Positions 20,001 to 25,380 of a stretch of DNA of 64,000 nt are shown piece by piece. This DNA is from Ruminococcus callidus (GTDB lineage: Bacteria > Bacillota > Clostridia > Oscillospirales > Ruminococcaceae). The stretch lies in the NCBI RefSeq assembly GCF_020709055.1, contig NZ_JAJFCK010000002.1, positions 1 through 64,000 of the forward strand, written 5' to 3'. The notes beneath the pieces were generated by a model. The model was not told the origin of the DNA and did no database searches. It saw only the letters and a program-made list of their open reading frames with translations. Position numbers and translations under genes: made by a program. Positions within the stretch are counted from its first letter, which is position 1. Each line of letters starts with the position of its first letter.

Positions 20001-21427
20001 AAACAAAATTAAATCAGTGCATAGATAATGTATACCGTATTCACCAAGAAACCGCATCAGACAAGCTTACCCAAATCATTTTTTGTGATTTAGGTGTTCC
20101 AAGAGGAAAGCCGGCAAAAACAGCAAAATCCCAATCTGATGAAGAAGAAATTATATCTGATTCCTTAGAAGAAAGCGGTGATTTCTGCATCTATGATGAC
20201 ATTAAGAAAAAGCTTATGGAAAGAGGAATTCCAGAAAAGGAAATTGCTTTTATTCACGATGCACCAACGGAAAAAGCAAAATCAGAACTTTTTGAAAAGG
20301 TTCGATGCGGCGATGTACGAGTGTTGATTGGTAGTACCGCCAAAATGGGAACTGGTACAAATGTTCAAGATCGCCTTGTTGCACTTCATGATCTTGATAT
20401 ACCATGGCGACCAGCTGATCTGGAGCAACGTCGTGGAAGAATGGTTCGGCAAGGAAATATCAACAAACAAGTACACCTATACCGCTATGTTACCAAGGGA
20501 ACATTCGATGCCTATAGCTATCAGACGTTGGAGGCAAAACAACGATTTATCAGCCAGATTATCACTTCTAAAACACCAGCTCGTACTTGCGAAGATGTTG
20601 ACCAACAAGCATTGTCCTACAGTGAAATCAAGGCTCTATGCACTGGTGACGAACGGATCAAGGAACTTATGGTGCTTGAATCCGAAGTCAAAGAATTAAA
20701 GTCCATGCAGTCTGAGTATCAAAATGTACACTATGATATGCAAGATAAACTTCAACGCTACCCTCAAACAAAGCAGCAGCTTGAATCTAGTATAGATGCT
20801 ATGAAAAAAGATTTGGAGCATTGCAAAAGTCTTCCGATTGATGAAAATACACATCTGCCAGCATTCAAAATAACGCTAGACGGAACAACGTATACAGATC
20901 GCACCGAAGCTGGAAAAGCATTAGAAAGCGTGTGCTGCAAGCTGATCGGCGAATCTAACAAACCTTTGCCAATTGGCGAATTACATGGTTTTCCAATCAC
21001 AATACGATTTGCACCAGATCAGAATTGCCTACAGGCAACATTGCAAGGTTCAAAGCCATACACAACAAACTTTTCCGTTTCTTTCCCAACAAATCTAAAG
21101 CATCTGGAAAGCCTGTTATTTTCATTAGATCAAAAAATTGCAGCAGCTCAAAACGCTCTAAACCAATTGAATTTAGATGCCAAAGAAGCTGAAAAAATTC
21201 TTGCTGAACCGTTTGCATCTGGAGATATTCTTCGAGAAAAGTCGGAACGTTTAACCACACTTCGAGATGATTTGAATCAAGAAGCAATGGAAGCTGCAAA
21301 AAGCGGAAATAAACCACAACGAACATTTTATTTTGAAATGGCAAAATTAAAGAAAAATGCAAGAACAATTTCAAAATCCACTTTGGAAAAAGCAGAAGGA
21401 AAGAAAAAGGCGGAATTTCTGGAATAA
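14009..21427 (+). CDS. Giant N6-methylase/SNF2-like helicase of the ICE
   Basis: A 2,472-residue protein of a type common in Firmicutes and Bacteroidota ICEs. The N-terminal 400 residues carry repeated small modules (GISFSGRIYN, DISFSARAEK). A methyltransferase-like domain has VLEPAMGVGNFFGR near residue 932 and NVPFGE near 1000, in place of the NPPF motif of N6-adenine methylases. The helicase part has SVGAGKTFEM near 1630 (motif I), VDEAHEFKNL near 1790 (DEAH box) and EQRRGRMVRQGN near 2140 (motif VI). The C-terminus is coiled coil. The probable role is DNA processing or protection from restriction during transfer; this is inference from the domains. Confidence 0.85.
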   Translation: MKYYGNQIWNAATPSIRKATLLMDEAAFRILQQQLEQYRLNYYAAEKNGKVKMVINYNDSHDIQKLIGKKTASQIHWFPKSRHYVPPAFNIIGNTKYQELSQKSYIRGNTDLVLQVAKQLEEQGISFSGRIYNQNRATLTVQDKDQEKVLRFYHDISEKRAAQYQDAAALETVDISLPNLPQQTFDEILPYLKQTDISFSARAEKDHCIFSISQKDTGIFYQALVQAKSRSEFHKSLKELGFTEQQDAFLEPFSVFLATQEAEGKLTLDYTAYLNPNYSNQQLQMVCDLFQEYHKQSITEQISADNPVLQKLQQQKSQFDAEITLNSIIGNNPFQPEQKNALIAAIQIGIPHELLKKIDNTYSAETINDFIQVYQTYDMQKIQSFLDSHQPETDSHSQAREKNSLTKAFDEIKERFAQTEQQALFLDRLEKFVEKNHITNNIISSAFEKSHGFRSAYGNEKLLSSRIFFGRLHPVSEAIEHAVSNKTTVIQTEPQKAEPKPTAEKEPSSVTQEDFDVLRTLEPRKSILNLTEDELTAIPTWKERFQKELAEKSPFYRLEQGEWRDQEATQIPILSIPSHDADFQSVRADIKSRNIERGSFTNTDTGWTIQVSRNGLEDSVKYGHQHHDNAVYDMLYQLPKLVEESIFLDSTISEKNNKNKANNTAFMHKLYAVCKIDDQPYLAKLTIEEFADGQKDTLKRMYNVQDIKIEPLRLLEFTDKQLARSVLNDSTISIADLFTVVKEFDHDFYLNRTPQKASEHTIQAEPNIPVPDEITPDSSIEESTPPPIEKNTDSIEEDTASHSQKSEVASSPEKEKNFTITNESLGEGGLKSKFKNNITAVKTLKTLEQENRSATDAEKEILSKYVGWGGIPQAFDKNNESWSTEYTQLKELLTHQEYRQANASVLDAFYTSPVVIDGIYEALENFGFQGGNVLEPAMGVGNFFGRMPEEMQKNSRLYGVEIDSISGRIAQKLYPDADIAIQGFEKNNFQNGCFDVAVGNVPFGELSFKDDKHGTTKLHDYFFSETLDKVKDGGIVAFVTSAGTLDKRDESTRKALAEKADFIGAIRLPGGKNGAFKSNAGTEVTTDIIFLQKNEHKVPDPEKETWISIGETDESLPINRYFAENPNMVLGTVVEGNKLYGSGTMVIAEDGVDLKEQISQAVSQLSATISDTRTKEVYAKSADSTAIEIPSVLRNYSFFADDKSGEIYYKKPDQAIRWNGNDSPSKKKRMEAFLTLRDVTRGILQAQEENCSDTVLTALQGKLNQSYDTFYESFGLLHSSYNTSQLSDDVSFPLVCALESKFEKEKLIAKSDLFTKRTIQPPKPIEHVDTPQEALALSMAEKACVDFDYMQKLTDIPKEDIVSALTLAKSIYPVPECSDDEKIIYQEASEYLSGDIRKKLDNAIEAAKSNPLFEANISALQEVMPEPLKAGDIDVKIGATWVDPKYYQQFLYETLHTPQSLQASERDSWMRKLFGKKSIAIEFAENQWHISNKGSDRSVSATQTYGTSSKNAYEIMENLLNLRETKVYKSVGYGEEKKSVLDLDATRAAQRKAQKIEESFESWIFQDPQRRADLVDTYNRKFNAIRPREYDGSHLTFPGMNAGIQLHGHQKNAIAHAIYGGNTLFAHSVGAGKTFEMIATAMESKRLGLCNKSLFVVPNHLTGQIGDDFLKLYPNANILVTTKKDFEKKNRQELFARIASGNFDAVIIGHSQLKHIPLSQERQERQLEEQIQDILSSIEQLKHENGDSFQVKAMERTRKSLQKQIETLKVKKQDDVIPFEQLGVDRIFVDEAHEFKNLFCATKLQNVAGISNSASQKALDLFQKCRYMDEKTGGRGIVFATGTPVSNSVTELHTMMRYLQYDFLQEKGLHHFDSWVSTFGKQKTDWELAPAGNKFKQRTRIASYANMPELTSMFKQCADVKTADMLHLNVPECEMHIVNVEPTELQQKLVTELADRADDIQGGAVDPEVDNMLRITGDGRKVGLDPRLINPDFEDNPQTKLNQCIDNVYRIHQETASDKLTQIIFCDLGVPRGKPAKTAKSQSDEEEIISDSLEESGDFCIYDDIKKKLMERGIPEKEIAFIHDAPTEKAKSELFEKVRCGDVRVLIGSTAKMGTGTNVQDRLVALHDLDIPWRPADLEQRRGRMVRQGNINKQVHLYRYVTKGTFDAYSYQTLEAKQRFISQIITSKTPARTCEDVDQQALSYSEIKALCTGDERIKELMVLESEVKELKSMQSEYQNVHYDMQDKLQRYPQTKQQLESSIDAMKKDLEHCKSLPIDENTHLPAFKITLDGTTYTDRTEAGKALESVCCKLIGESNKPLPIGELHGFPITIRFAPDQNCLQATLQGSKPYTTNFSVSFPTNLKHLESLLFSLDQKIAAAQNALNQLNLDAKEAEKILAEPFASGDILREKSERLTTLRDDLNQEAMEAAKSGNKPQRTFYFEMAKLKKNARTISKSTLEKAEGKKKAEFLE

Positions 21428-21466
21428 TAATCTCAGCATTGCTCGATCGATTTTTTCAAAAAGTTC

Positions 21467-21495
21467 TTGACAAACGGCATGATTTCGGGTATAAT
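21467..21495 (+). promoter_or_regulatory. Promoter of antitoxin RNA cassette 1
   Basis: A perfect sigma-A consensus: TTGACA at 21467-21472, 17-nt spacer, TATAAT at 21490-21495. The start of transcription should be near 21502. Confidence 0.9.
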
Positions 21496-21550
21496 AATAA
21501 TGAAGATAAGCTTTGACTTATCATATGAAGGCATCACGCCTTTGTAAAAA

Positions 21551-21652
21551 GCAGTGAGTCCTACTGTGAGTGGAACCGATAAGAGCAGTGAGTCCTACTG
21601 TGAGTGGAACCGATAAGAGCGGTGAGTCCTACCGTAAGTGGAAGCGATTAAA
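21551..21652 (+). repeat. Three 34-nt direct repeats, cassette 1
   Basis: Copies start at 21551, 21585 and 21619. Each has a stem NNGT/ACNN around the loop GAGTCCT, then an AGTGGA segment. Copy 3 changes CAGT/ACTG to CGGT/ACCG on both arms, a compensatory pair of changes. The 3' part of the loop (TCC) is complementary to GGA downstream, which is compatible with an H-type pseudoknot. Confidence 0.9.
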
Positions 21653-21654
21653 AA

Positions 21655-21682
21655 GGCTGCGGATACGTCCACAGCCTTTTTT
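21655..21682 (+). terminator. Terminator of antitoxin cassette 1
   Basis: The stem GGCTGCGGA / TCCACAGCC, with one C-A mismatch and loop TACG, is followed by six T. Confidence 0.85.
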
Positions 21683-21700
21683 ATTTATATCAGAAAAGTC

Positions 21701-21729
21701 TTGACAAATGCTAAGGCTTTGAGTATAAT
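21701..21729 (+). promoter_or_regulatory. Promoter of antitoxin RNA cassette 2 and toxN
   Basis: TTGACA at 21701-21706, 17-nt spacer, TATAAT at 21724-21729. Same strength and geometry as the cassette 1 promoter. It is the nearest promoter to toxN, which is presumably reached by read-through of the cassette 2 terminator. Confidence 0.9.
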
Positions 21730-21783
21730 AAAAACGGAGATAAGTTTCGACTTATTGTATGAAGGTTCTTTGCCTTTGTAAAA

Positions 21784-21885
21784 GTAGTGGACCCTACTAT
21801 GAGTGGGAGTTTTAAAAGCGGTGGACCCTACTGCAAGTGGGAGTTTTAAAAGCAGTGGACCCTACTGTGAGTGGGAGTTTTAAAA
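21784..21885 (+). repeat. Three 34-nt direct repeats, cassette 2
   Basis: Copies start at 21784, 21818 and 21852. The stems are TAGT/ACTA, GCGGT/ACTGC and GCAGT/ACTGT, all pairing around the loop GGACCCT, followed by AGTGGG. The loop CCC pairs with the downstream GGG, where cassette 1 has TCC and GGA, so this second pairing also co-varies between the cassettes. Confidence 0.92.
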
Positions 21886-21889
21886 ATCA

Positions 21890-21921
21890 AAGCTGCGATA
21901 AGAATATTATCGCAGCTTTTT
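21890..21921 (+). terminator. Terminator between antitoxin RNA 2 and toxN
   Basis: A perfect 12-bp stem, AAGCTGCGATAA / TTATCGCAGCTT, with a 5-nt loop and a T run. In characterised type III loci a terminator in this place keeps antitoxin RNA in excess over toxin mRNA. Confidence 0.9.
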
Positions 21922-21945
21922 CATTAGAAATAAAAAGGAGAAAAA

Positions 21946-22614
21946 ATGGAACAAAAACGACTACGGCTATACAAATTAGATATGAAATACATCCGTGATC
22001 TCGCTAAAAAAGATGATAATGTTCATTCCGTTTCACCACAAGTCGGAAAAGATAATCGTCCATTTGTGGGAATTATCATTGTATGCGACAATAAGAAATA
22101 CTGCATACCTCTGAGTTCACCAAAGCCAAAACATCAAAAAATGAAAAATGACATAGATTTTATGAAAATAAATGTTGATGGAAAATTACTAGGCGTCCTT
22201 AACCTCAATAACATGATTCCAGTTGATGAAAGATTTCTTAAGCCTGTTGAGCTACGCATTACCCGACAAGATTCTCCAGAAAGTACCCATTATAAAAAAA
22301 TGGCAGTAAAACAGCTGAACTGGTGTCAGCAAAATCAAGATTTAATTGTTGCAAAAGCAAATAAACTGTATCATCTAGTTACCGATACGCCGGATAAAAT
22401 GCGTATGGTCACTAAACGTTGCTGTGATTTCAAAAAGCTTGAAGCTGTTCTGGAGAAGAAATTGCTCTCTCATCAAGAGCAACATGAACAGCCTTCAAAG
22501 CCGTCTTCTTTTACATTTTCTAGCAAGCAGAGAAAACAAGTTCAGTCTGCTGTGCAGCAGAAAGAATCAGATAAACCTCACACTCAGGATAAGAAAAGAA
22601 AACCATCACTATGA
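21946..22614 (+). CDS. toxN: ToxN/AbiQ-family type III toxin (endoribonuclease)
   Basis: A 222-residue protein of the ToxN family. Seen in order: an N-terminal strand with MKYIRDL, FVGIIIVCDNKKYCIPLSSPK (residues 40-60, SSPK at the position of the TSPK active-site loop), GVLNLNNMIPV (83-93), YKKMAVKQLNWCQQN (116-130), KANKLYHLV and CCDFKKLE (159-166). Family members are sequence-specific RNases held inactive by repeat RNA and act in plasmid maintenance and abortive phage infection. Residues after about 175 form a Lys/Gln-rich tail not usual in the roughly 170-residue ToxN. AAAAAGGAG lies 5 nt before ATG. The class (ToxIN, CptIN, TenpIN) is not settled by eye. Confidence 0.88.
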   Translation: MEQKRLRLYKLDMKYIRDLAKKDDNVHSVSPQVGKDNRPFVGIIIVCDNKKYCIPLSSPKPKHQKMKNDIDFMKINVDGKLLGVLNLNNMIPVDERFLKPVELRITRQDSPESTHYKKMAVKQLNWCQQNQDLIVAKANKLYHLVTDTPDKMRMVTKRCCDFKKLEAVLEKKLLSHQEQHEQPSKPSSFTFSSKQRKQVQSAVQQKESDKPHTQDKKRKPSL

Positions 22615-22709
22615 CGTTAAAAGTTCAATTCAAAGCCGAGCCATAAAAAACAATTCCAATCAACTCACTCAAGGATATACTAACTTAAAAATTTAATCTA
22701 TAAACAAAT

Positions 22710-22756
22710 ATGGAGTACATTCTTCAATTAATTAGAAGACCATGTACTCCATTTTT
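22710..22756 (+). terminator. Terminator of toxN, possibly bidirectional
   Basis: An 11-bp stem, ATGGAGTACAT (22710-22720) with ATGTACTCCAT (22742-22752), with an inner TCTTC/GAAGA pairing, is followed by T residues. It separates the forward toxin unit from the convergent Thoeris genes. Confidence 0.85.
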
Positions 22757-22952
22757 ATTTGAGAAAGTATTATCAATTACGCTTAATAGAATTATCTATT
22801 TCGTATTTTTTTCACAAACACCGATATCCAATATCGCTTGTTTAGCTAATGTGTATAAAGTGCTGTTTTTAAAATTGATGGTTTAAACAATTTTGCATAT
22901 ACTCATTTAATTCAAATCATCTAAGAATTACAGTGAATCATAATTCCTATTG
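22757..22952. other. AT-rich intergenic spacer
   Basis: Nothing beyond AT-rich sequence is seen between the toxN terminator and the stop of the macro-domain gene. No reading frame with a ribosome site and no clear hairpin. Confidence 0.5.
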
Positions 22953-23936
22953 TCATTGTGTTATCACGTTTTCCTTGTTGCTTATTGGATTACCCTCAGT
23001 TTTTGATGCAGTAATATGTTTTTGATTTTCACCAAAAAATGCACATTGCCAATCCATGTAATTACAAAGATTTTCCCAAGTAACATTTGCTTCGGAAAGG
23101 GCGGCAGGATACAAGTAAATTGTCATTTTCTTTGATACAAACTCGTCCTGAGATTTAGAGGCAAAAGAAAAAAGTGTTTCGTGTACAACATCTTCAAGAG
23201 TTCCATCTTTTAGCCCCGCTCTACCAGTCCCAATTACTGGTATTGCAATAGGTTCTGTATGTCCTTCTCTTGCAAGAAAATCCCAAAGTCCAACCAAAGC
23301 CTTCGTCACATTTTCCATAGTTACATTTTGTGGCTTACCTGTTTTGCTTACATCCGCTACGGCAAGAAAATAGAAATGCTGTCCTTTTATTGTAACTTTT
23401 GCCACTGTTCCAATATCGTATCGATTACAATTCGTTTTTTTTCTATCACTTAATTTTTCGTATTGACTGGGAAAATACTCGTCAAGAGATCTTTTGATTG
23501 CTGCATCTAACTCAGAAAAATCTGTACCATAATGCTTTCTTTGAAATTGACCTTGTATGCTTTTTATACTTATAAAGTCTCCGCTCATTGTAGTGTCAAA
23601 TGTGGTGTTGGTAGGAATAACTACTGCAGAATCCTTCAATGTAAGTATGTCGCCTATGCAAAAAGACAGGAGCGTATCTTTTGATCCCAAGTAAGCAGAA
23701 TGAGATAACGGCTCCTTATGTAAAAGGATTGCAATGAGCACAACGACCAATAGAAATGACTTTAAATGATTTCTAAAAAAAATCATCAATATGGTACTAT
23801 CAAATAAAGCTTGTTCAATTTCACACAAAGAATAGTATCCACCTAATATTGCAAACATCTTCGATAAAAAATCTATCGGCTTCCGTTTTAACGGAATTAT
23901 AATACTATTATTAATCTTAAATGCCAAGTTCTTCAT
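22953..23936 (-). CDS. Membrane-anchored macro-domain protein (type II Thoeris effector, ThsA-like)
   Basis: A protein of about 327 residues. Two hydrophobic segments lie near residues 22-38 and 57-73 (SFLLVVVLIAILL). A macro domain follows from about 85: GDILTLKDSAVVIPTN is its first nucleotide-binding loop, and IPVIGTGRAGL its glycine-rich second loop near 245. This membrane-plus-macro layout with a TIR gene immediately upstream is that of type II Thoeris, in which the TIR enzyme makes an ADP-ribose-type signal (His-ADPR) that triggers the macro protein. The start is uncertain: ATG 23936 overlaps the TIR gene by 20 bases; ATG 23948 and longer forms are possible. Read on the minus strand in an operon with the TIR gene. 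Confidence 0.75.
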   Translation of the reverse strand: MKNLAFKINNSIIIPLKRKPIDFLSKMFAILGGYYSLCEIEQALFDSTILMIFFRNHLKSFLLVVVLIAILLHKEPLSHSAYLGSKDTLLSFCIGDILTLKDSAVVIPTNTTFDTTMSGDFISIKSIQGQFQRKHYGTDFSELDAAIKRSLDEYFPSQYEKLSDRKKTNCNRYDIGTVAKVTIKGQHFYFLAVADVSKTGKPQNVTMENVTKALVGLWDFLAREGHTEPIAIPVIGTGRAGLKDGTLEDVVHETLFSFASKSQDEFVSKKMTIYLYPAALSEANVTWENLCNYMDWQCAFFGENQKHITASKTEGNPISNKENVITQ

Positions 23937-24417
23937 AAACACTATCATCGTAGTAATATGCTCCTGTTTTGCCTTCTCTATGGAATTGCTCAAATGTGAA
24001 TGGCCAATTTTCTAAAGCATATTGAAGTATTTTTGAATTAAAACTAATGTGAATAGCTAACGAATCTCTTATTAATGCAGGACAATACTCCCGATCTAAA
24101 CTTCGCTTTCCATTTAGATTGACAACAATACAGGGAATTTCTCTTTTAATTGCTTGTTCAATTTCCCATCTTACATACTTATACAAGTATTTTGTATGTT
24201 CCCCCACTAGGAGCACAAACACTTTCGTGTTTCTAAATCGTTCTTGAAGACCAGCCTTGATGGAAGCTTCGCTTTTATCATAGATATTGTTTATGTCATG
24301 AGCATCATAAAAGTTAAAAGATGAATGATCGTTCTGTTTCCACGCTTTCATCAAATAATAATATCGAAGATCATTATCTGCGTCCATAGAAACATATACC
24401 TTATTTCTGTATGCCAT
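23917..24417 (-). CDS. TIR-domain NADase (DUF1863/ThsB-like, type II Thoeris sensor)
   Basis: A 166-residue single-domain protein. The N-terminal strand KVYVSMDADND matches the TIR-like MTH538/DUF1863 pattern. KVFVLLVGEHTKYLYKYVRW is followed by the likely catalytic glutamate E85 (WEIEQAIKREIPCIVV), in the helix where ThsB proteins carry theirs. ThsB senses phage and turns NAD into a signal nucleotide. GAAAGGAAA precedes the ATG. Transcription should start from the TTGACT/TATAAT promoter just upstream on this strand. Specificity for the His-ADPR product is inferred from the macro-domain partner. Confidence 0.82.
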   Translation of the reverse strand: MAYRNKVYVSMDADNDLRYYYLMKAWKQNDHSSFNFYDAHDINNIYDKSEASIKAGLQERFRNTKVFVLLVGEHTKYLYKYVRWEIEQAIKREIPCIVVNLNGKRSLDREYCPALIRDSLAIHISFNSKILQYALENWPFTFEQFHREGKTGAYYYDDSVYEELGI

Positions 24418-24555
24418 TTTGATTTTCCTTTCTTATTCAATGAATTAAATTTGCTTTTTTGAAGCTGAAAAAATTCTCATGAAACAAAGTGAGGAAATAT
24501 CAGTAATATTGTTATTGATAGTTCAACTTCAGAAAACACAAACTTATTTTATTTT

Positions 24556-24585
24556 ATTATAGCAGATAACACACCCAAAAGTCAA
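24556..24585 (-). promoter_or_regulatory. Promoter of the Thoeris operon
   Basis: Read on the minus strand: TTGACT (24585-24580), 18-nt spacer, TATAAT (24561-24556). It starts just past the stop of the upstream minus-strand gene, giving the defence pair its own transcription. Confidence 0.7.
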
Positions 24586-24592
24586 GTGTTAC

Positions 24593-25021
24593 TCAAACAT
24601 AAATCACAGCCGGATACATTAGTTCTTCTGCTCGTGCCTTAAAATTTTCCAGCAATCCAGCTTTCTTCAAAAAATCTCCATTGGCTGTTGTTAACAGAAA
24701 CTCTGAATCCGTTTGTTCCCACAAAATTATTTGATCCCATACTACCTTTACTGCTTTTTGCTGAATTCTCATCAGATGCAGATATAATGTTCCATCATTC
24801 AGCATTTGTTCTAACTGCTCTGGACGTTCGTCCATTAAAAAGCCAAGCCGTTTTGCTGCATAGTTTCCTTCAAAGTCCAGCTCTCGATATTGTTTCCGTT
24901 TCGGACTGTAGTACAGTAACTTAAAATCACGATTTATCCCCGGATATTCTTCCAAACGCCATTTGGGAACATACCGTTCTGTTTCTGTATCATATACCAT
25001 TGTTATAGAATCCACTGTCAA
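24593..25021 (-). CDS. TnpV-like transposon/ICE protein
   Basis: A 142-residue protein. The C-terminal 90 residues (RLGFLMDERPEQLEQMLNDG, then LHLMRIQQKA, ending ENFKARAEELMYPAVIYV) have the spacing of the TnpV family found in Tn4451-type and ICE regions. The function of TnpV is unknown. The start may be TTG 25021, which touches the TGA of the preceding gene and has AGGAAGG just upstream, or ATG 25000. It belongs to the same minus-strand unit as the next two genes. Confidence 0.45.
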   Translation of the reverse strand: MTVDSITMVYDTETERYVPKWRLEEYPGINRDFKLLYYSPKRKQYRELDFEGNYAAKRLGFLMDERPEQLEQMLNDGTLYLHLMRIQQKAVKVVWDQIILWEQTDSEFLLTTANGDFLKKAGLLENFKARAEELMYPAVIYV

Positions 25022-25363
25022 TCATCCTTCCTGTTTTTCTGCAATAATTCGCATCAATTCCTGCCGTAGCATTTCTTCTGTTGTTTCCGGCAAATCACTT
25101 GCAAACTCATATGCTCCGATCAGCTGCTCTATACAAGCCTCTCCACACCGTTTCAGCTCGTCTTTTGGAATACCTGTCAGATTAGACACACACCCCAACA
25201 AATAGGCGTTGTAGCCATTCTCAATGATTTTGTGCAATCGGTGATACTCCTTAAATTCCAATGCAAACACCAATTCTACATGACATTCTTCAGACAGTTT
25301 TGATAGAGTGCTCACGTCCCAACCAGTCATTTGCGAAACAAGCTGCATATCGTCTAACTTCAT
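25022..25363 (-). CDS. Hypothetical ICE protein
   Basis: A 113-residue protein, probably all helical and acidic (MKLDDMQLVSQMTGWDVSTL, later LRQELMRIIAEKQEG). No family recognised. It directly abuts the TnpV-like gene (stop and start adjacent), so the two are probably translated together. Confidence 0.5.
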   Translation of the reverse strand: MKLDDMQLVSQMTGWDVSTLSKLSEECHVELVFALEFKEYHRLHKIIENGYNAYLLGCVSNLTGIPKDELKRCGEACIEQLIGAYEFASDLPETTEEMLRQELMRIIAEKQEG

Positions 25364-25380
25364 TTTCGCTGCTCCTATAC

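Larger units (their letters stand above)
21502..21682 (+). ncRNA. Type III antitoxin RNA, cassette 1 (distal, ToxI-like)
   Basis: A transcript of about 180 nt with no sensible coding frame. The leader folds into two short hairpins: GATAAG (21505-21510) with CTTATC (21517-21522), then AAGGC with GCCTT (21528-21542). Three 34-nt repeats and an intrinsic terminator follow. Layout and repeat size match the ToxI antitoxins of type III systems, in which pseudoknotted RNA repeats bind and inhibit the ToxN RNase. It is a homologue of cassette 2, but its loops (GAGTCCT) and linkers (ACCGATAAGA) differ, so it may not be the main partner of the toxin encoded downstream. Confidence 0.75.
21736..21921 (+). 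ncRNA. Type III antitoxin RNA, cassette 2 (toxin-proximal, ToxI-like)
   Basis: A transcript of about 185 nt with the same architecture as cassette 1. The leader hairpins are GATAAG/CTTATT and AAGGT/GCCTT, each retaining pairing through a G-U change relative to cassette 1. Three 34-nt repeats and a strong terminator follow. The linkers here end in TTTTAAAAG, an A-rich site of the kind ToxN-family RNases cut when they mature their antitoxin. It lies directly before toxN, so it is the likely cognate antitoxin. Confidence 0.85.

Noticed and set aside
21551..21885. Possible CRISPR array
   Set aside because: Only three copies per block, no unique spacers between them, and each block has its own promoter and terminator. 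The repeats form hairpins and precede a ToxN gene.
21502..21921. CsrB-like protein sponge (GGA in hairpin loops)
   Set aside because: GGA is in the loops of cassette 2 only. The locus layout and the ToxN-family neighbour fit a type III antitoxin much better.
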